In this document: piece after piece, positions 4,667-7,576 of the stretch
Layout: every line of letters starts with the position of its first letter
Numbering within the stretch: position 1 is the first letter of the stretch
Assembly (NCBI GenBank): GCA_026394025.1
Contig: JAPKZC010000289.1
Location: 1-7,576 of the forward strand
Direction: 5' to 3'
Length of the DNA stretch: 7,576 nt
DNA from: Candidatus Solibacter sp.
Lineage (GTDB): Bacteria > Acidobacteriota > Terriglobia > Bryobacterales > Bryobacteraceae
Position numbers and translations under genes: made by a program
The notes under the pieces: model-generated
The model's database searches: none
The model's input: only the letters and a program-made list of their open reading frames with translations
What the model was told of the DNA's origin: nothing

Positions 4667-5890
4667 TCAGTGCCGTCTCCCAAACAACTTCCGGGGTGAA
4701 TGAGTTTTGGTTAGCAGCAGTTGGAAGTCGCCGATATGGCGTTCCAGAAACGCCCCCTCGCAGTATGCCAGGTAGTAGTCCCACATGCGAACAAAGCGAT
4801 CGTCGAAGCCCAGAGTCCGGACTTCGTCACTGGCGTTGTGAAATCGTTTCCGCCACGCTGCCAGCGTGCGTGCGTAGTGCGTGCCGATATCCTCCGCGTG
4901 GTAGAGTCCGAGCGAAGTCGCACGCGCCATAGAACGGAGAATCTCGCTCACCGACGCCAGCTCCGATCCTGGAAAGATGTACTTCTGGATCCAGTCACTG
5001 CGCCGGTGGTAGCCCGGAAAGGCCTGTTCGTTGATCGTTATGGTTTGCATCAGCATGCTGCCGTCGGGGCGCAGCAGGCGGTCGCAGGTGCTGAAGAACT
5101 CGTCGTAGTAACGCAGCCCCACCGCCTCGAACATCTCAATGCTGACAATCTTGTCGTACTGGCCGCGGAGCCGGCGGTAGTCCTCTTGCAGCAACTCGAT
5201 GCGCCCGCCCTCGGGGATGGATACGAATCGTTCCCGCGCATGCTCGTACTGCCGGCGGCTAATCGTCGTGGTGGTCACCCGGCATCCGTAATGCCTCGCC
5301 GCGTGCTCGGCAAACCCGCCCCATCCGGTGCCAATTTCGAGCACGTGGTCTTCCGGCCCCAGGCGCAGCTTCCGGCAGATGCGGTCCAGTTTCTGGAACT
5401 GCGCGGTTTCGAGCGAGTCATCCGCGGCTTCGTAGTAGGCGCAGGAGTACATCATGCCGCGGTCGAGGAAGAGCCGGAAGAAGCTGTTGCTCAGGTCGTA
5501 ATGCGCCTGGATGTTGCGCCTGCTGCCGGCGATGGAGTTACCCCGGAGGCGATGGCGCAGGGCGTCAATCCCGCGGCTGAACGCGCTCAGCAGCCGGTTG
5601 TTCTTTTCCAGGCGAACCAGGTTGCGCACCGCCAGGCGGATCACTGCAACCAGGTTGGGCGACGACCAGTCTCCATCCATCCAGGATTCGCCCAGGGCCA
5701 GGTCGCCCCCGAACAGGGCACGTTGGAAGAAACAGTTGTGGTGTACCTCCAACGTGGCGCGCAGCGGACCGGCCGGTTCACCGAACTCCCAGGTGCGGCC
5801 GTCCGCGATCAACTCGAGCGAGCCGCCGCGCAGCCGCCTGAGGCCCCGCAGGAAAGTGTTTTTAGGGAATGATGTCAGGGGTGTGATCAT
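4667..5890 (-). CDS. Cyclopropane-fatty-acyl-phospholipid synthase family SAM methyltransferase
   Basis: 407 aa, full length for the CFA synthase family, which methylates double bonds of membrane phospholipid acyl chains using SAM. The N-terminal lipid-binding domain holds FFQRALFGGDLALGESWMDG (55-73). QAHYDLSNSFFRLFLD (128-143) and MMYSCAYYEAADDSLETAQ (146-164) precede the SAM motif VLEIGTGWGGFAEHAA (183-198). SIEMFEAVG (250-258) has the conserved Glu, and FVRMWDYYLAYCEGAF (366-381) the conserved Tyr. Compared with E. coli Cfa as I recall it, Cys139, Glu239 and Tyr317 have counterparts (C150, E255, Y372/373), but the bicarbonate-site His266 is Gln282 (SMLMQTIT). This suggests a methyltransferase that stops before ring closure, as in the UfaM branch of furan fatty acid synthesis; that is inference. 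The start ATG follows GAAGGA by five bases. It sits 13 bp after DUF1365 in one operon. Confidence 0.93.
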   Translation of the reverse strand: MITPLTSFPKNTFLRGLRRLRGGSLELIADGRTWEFGEPAGPLRATLEVHHNCFFQRALFGGDLALGESWMDGDWSSPNLVAVIRLAVRNLVRLEKNNRLLSAFSRGIDALRHRLRGNSIAGSRRNIQAHYDLSNSFFRLFLDRGMMYSCAYYEAADDSLETAQFQKLDRICRKLRLGPEDHVLEIGTGWGGFAEHAARHYGCRVTTTTISRRQYEHARERFVSIPEGGRIELLQEDYRRLRGQYDKIVSIEMFEAVGLRYYDEFFSTCDRLLRPDGSMLMQTITINEQAFPGYHRRSDWIQKYIFPGSELASVSEILRSMARATSLGLYHAEDIGTHYARTLAAWRKRFHNASDEVRTLGFDDRFVRMWDYYLAYCEGAFLERHIGDFQLLLTKTHSPRKLFGRRH

Positions 5891-5895
5891 GAAAG

Positions 5896-5901
5896 TCCTT
5901 C
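5896..5901 (-). promoter_or_regulatory. Shine-Dalgarno GAAGGA for the CFA-like methyltransferase
   Basis: On the minus strand GAAGGA ends five bases before ATG 5890, within the 13-bp gap after the DUF1365 stop. It confirms this start. Confidence 0.65.
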
Positions 5902-5903
5902 GG

Positions 5904-6647
5904 TCACCGGGACGGGTGTGTGAACACCGGCACTCTCTTGATGTACAGCTTCAGGGCCTCCCAGTGGATGGCGGCGATGACCTTGGCCGTCACCCAGGGA
6001 AAGCGCAGTAACGCTCGGCGGATGGACCGGGCGCTCCATGGCTCCCGCCGCAGCCGCAAGGTGGCGTCGAACGTACTGCGCTCGCCATCCATCGTATTCA
6101 TATGGGCGATGAGTTGCTCTCCCGGTGGCGGCAGAACAAACCGGTAGTCTAGTTCCATCGGCATGAACGGCGAGACGTGCATCGCCTTCGGGCAGCGGTA
6201 CATGCGGGAGTTTGCCGGAGAGACCTGGTTCGCAGTGGAAAGCCAGTAGTTGTGACTCTCCCCGAAAGTGCTGTTGACCTCCGCCAGGATGGTCTCGATC
6301 TGCCCCTCGCGGCTGTAGCAGTAAAACAGCGAGATGGGGTTGAAGGTGTATCCCAGGTAACGCAGGTTCGTCAGCAGGAAGATGGGGCCGTCCGGCAGCC
6401 GGATGCCCTGCCGGGCCGCGTCCCTCTCCAGCCGGTGCCGTAGCGGCAACGCCGGGTCGCCGAAATGATCCCGCTCGTCGAAGCTGGCCCAGTTGAAGCG
6501 GTTGTAGCTGGTGAACGGCGATGCCTTAATCTGCTCGGGAATCCGGTCCACGTCCAGGAACGCCATGAACAGCGGATAGGTGAACTCGTGCCGCGCCGGC
6601 TCGAACCTGCGGTGCCTCAGCGTGCCGGCATAGATAGCGGGTTGCAC
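5904..6647 (-). CDS. DUF1365 family protein
   Basis: 247 aa, the normal length for DUF1365. Family features are AIYAGTLRHRRFEPARHEFTY at the N-terminus, YPLFMAFLDVDRIPE, FNWASFDERDHFGD, LTNLRYLGYTFNPISLFYCY (about 92-111) and LAEVNSTFGESHNYWLST (about 120-137). After these come KAMHVSPFMPMELDYRF and a C-terminal amphipathic stretch (AAIHWEALKLYIKRVPVF). No reaction is established for the family. It is nearly always found between an FAD oxidoreductase and a CFA-like methyltransferase, as here, and so is thought to act in modification of membrane acyl chains. The start is GTG, four bases after the stop of the oxidoreductase with no strong ribosome site, so translation is probably coupled. Confidence 0.92.
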   Translation of the reverse strand: MQPAIYAGTLRHRRFEPARHEFTYPLFMAFLDVDRIPEQIKASPFTSYNRFNWASFDERDHFGDPALPLRHRLERDAARQGIRLPDGPIFLLTNLRYLGYTFNPISLFYCYSREGQIETILAEVNSTFGESHNYWLSTANQVSPANSRMYRCPKAMHVSPFMPMELDYRFVLPPPGEQLIAHMNTMDGERSTFDATLRLRREPWSARSIRRALLRFPWVTAKVIAAIHWEALKLYIKRVPVFTHPSR

Positions 6648-6651
6648 GCCG

Positions 6652-7576
6652 TCAGCACTCCACTCCGAGCGCCCGCGCCACTCGCAACGCGGAATTGAGC
6701 CCGTCTTCGTGAAACCCGTAGAACCAGTATGCGCCGCAAAAATGGGTGCGGTGCAGGCCGCTGATTTCGTTCCAGCGCGCCTGCGCCTGAACCGCGGCGC
6801 TATCGTAGAGTGGATGATAGTACACCAGCCGCCTGAGAACCTTGGCGGGGTCGATGCTGCCGTTGTCGTTCAACGTGACGCAGTAGTCCTCTGCAACAGC
6901 GAGCGACTGCAACCGGTTCATGTGATAGGTAAGCGTTGTGGCCGCGTCGGGGTCCGGGCCCAGGTTGTAGTTCCACGACGCTCGCGCCCGCTGCCGCCGG
7001 GGCAGTAGCGACGAATCCGTGTGCAGGCAGACCTCGTTCCGGCTGGTGGCGAAGCGGCCCAGAATGTCCCGCTCTCTGTCGGTCGGCGATTCCAGCAGCG
7101 GCAGAATCTGGTTGCCATGGCAGGCGAAGGCTACCTGGTCAAATGACATGGCCGGGCGGTCGTGAAAGCGCAGCGTGACGCCGGCCTGATCTCGGGCCAC
7201 GGACTGAATGTTCGCGCCGGTATAGATCCGATCCCGGTACGGAGCCGTAATGGGCCCAATGTAGCTCCGGCTGCCGCTGCGGATGACCTTCCACTCCGGG
7301 TGCGTGTTGATCCCCAACATTCCGTGGTTGTCGAAGAACCGCACCAGCGTCAGTGCCGGAAACCTGCGTATGGCTTCGGTGGACATCGACCACACGGCCG
7401 CAGCCATCGGGTACAGATAGCGCTCGGTGAACAGGGCGGTGTAGCGCCCCTGCTCGATCACTTCCCCCAGCGTCATGGTTGCCGCCGCCGGGTTGTCGAG
7501 CAGCTTCGGAGCCTCCCGGTTGAACCGCACGATCTCCCGCAGCAGGCGGTACTGATGCACCCGCAGCAGATTTGCC
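6652..7576 (-). CDS. FAD/NAD(P)-binding amine-oxidase-like oxidoreductase, N-terminus outside window
   Basis: This is the C-terminal ~308 residues of a flavoprotein of the amine oxidase/phytoene-desaturase-like family (COG2907 type). The frame is open to the window edge, so the GTG at 7560 is internal and the N-terminal FAD dinucleotide-binding motif is not seen. Visible features are LTLVRFFDNHGMLGINTHPEW, the SYIGPITAPYRDRIYTGANI strand, FDQVAFACHGNQILPLL (second nucleotide-contact strand), SWNYNLGPDPDAATTLTYHM and the closing FAD-contact motif HFCGAYWFYGFHEDGLNSAL. This family heads operons with DUF1365 and CFA-like methyltransferases and is thought to oxidise or desaturate membrane lipid substrates. 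The upstream promoter lies outside the window. Family and neighbourhood are clear; the exact substrate is not. Confidence 0.92.
   Translation of the reverse strand, partial: ANLLRVHQYRLLREIVRFNREAPKLLDNPAAATMTLGEVIEQGRYTALFTERYLYPMAAAVWSMSTEAIRRFPALTLVRFFDNHGMLGINTHPEWKVIRSGSRSYIGPITAPYRDRIYTGANIQSVARDQAGVTLRFHDRPAMSFDQVAFACHGNQILPLLESPTDRERDILGRFATSRNEVCLHTDSSLLPRRQRARASWNYNLGPDPDAATTLTYHMNRLQSLAVAEDYCVTLNDNGSIDPAKVLRRLVYYHPLYDSAAVQAQARWNEISGLHRTHFCGAYWFYGFHEDGLNSALRVARALGVEC

Noticed and set aside
4721..5872. 383-codon plus-strand frame opposite the CFA-like gene
   Set aside because: It is the antisense shadow of a clearly conserved methyltransferase; high GC in third positions keeps the opposite strand open.

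Overview
The window is GC-rich, gene-dense bacterial DNA. It includes a periplasmic YceI protein with a signal peptide, a flavoprotein of the geranylgeranyl-reductase type, and a membrane-lipid/photorepair cluster. This fits a Gram-negative soil or environmental bacterium. Acidobacteriota is my best guess from gene content and codon style, but nothing here proves it.

Layout. (1) 1-1138, plus strand: the C-terminal part of an FAD-dependent oxidoreductase overlaps, through ATGA, a secreted YceI-family lipid-binding protein. (2) 1139-1806: no intact gene, at most eroded fragments. (3) 1807-3445, plus strand: a three-gene unit of MarR-type regulator, DUF4405 membrane protein and UbiG-like SAM methyltransferase, overlapping or nearly so. 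Each gene carries one lesion: a 1-nt frameshift near the MarR N-terminus, ACG where ATG is expected behind a strong Shine-Dalgarno of the DUF4405 gene, and a 1-nt deletion that scrambles the last ~55 residues of the methyltransferase. (4) 3446-3741: convergent spacer with no convincing gene. (5) 3742-4660, minus strand: two broken genes. One is a DNA photolyase cut off after its N-terminal antenna domain. The other is an SRPBCC-family gene with an in-frame stop, a 19-bp tandem duplication and an A-tract frameshift. (6) 4667-7576, minus strand: three intact, tightly packed genes, namely a cyclopropane-synthase-like fatty-acyl methyltransferase, a DUF1365 protein and an FAD/NAD-binding oxidoreductase that runs off the window.

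How it fits together. Read 5' to 3' on the minus strand, regions 6 and 5 form one ancestral operon: FAD oxidoreductase, DUF1365, CFA-like methyltransferase, SRPBCC, photolyase. Related gene sets are known elsewhere as light- or singlet-oxygen-induced membrane-modification and photorepair genes. Here the promoter-proximal lipid-modifying genes look intact, while the two distal genes are decaying and the photolyase ends abruptly at a probable rearrangement junction near 3780. The MarR-DUF4405-UbiG unit lies beyond that junction and may have arrived by, or been moved in, the same event. I see no transposase, integrase, tRNA, rRNA or CRISPR array.
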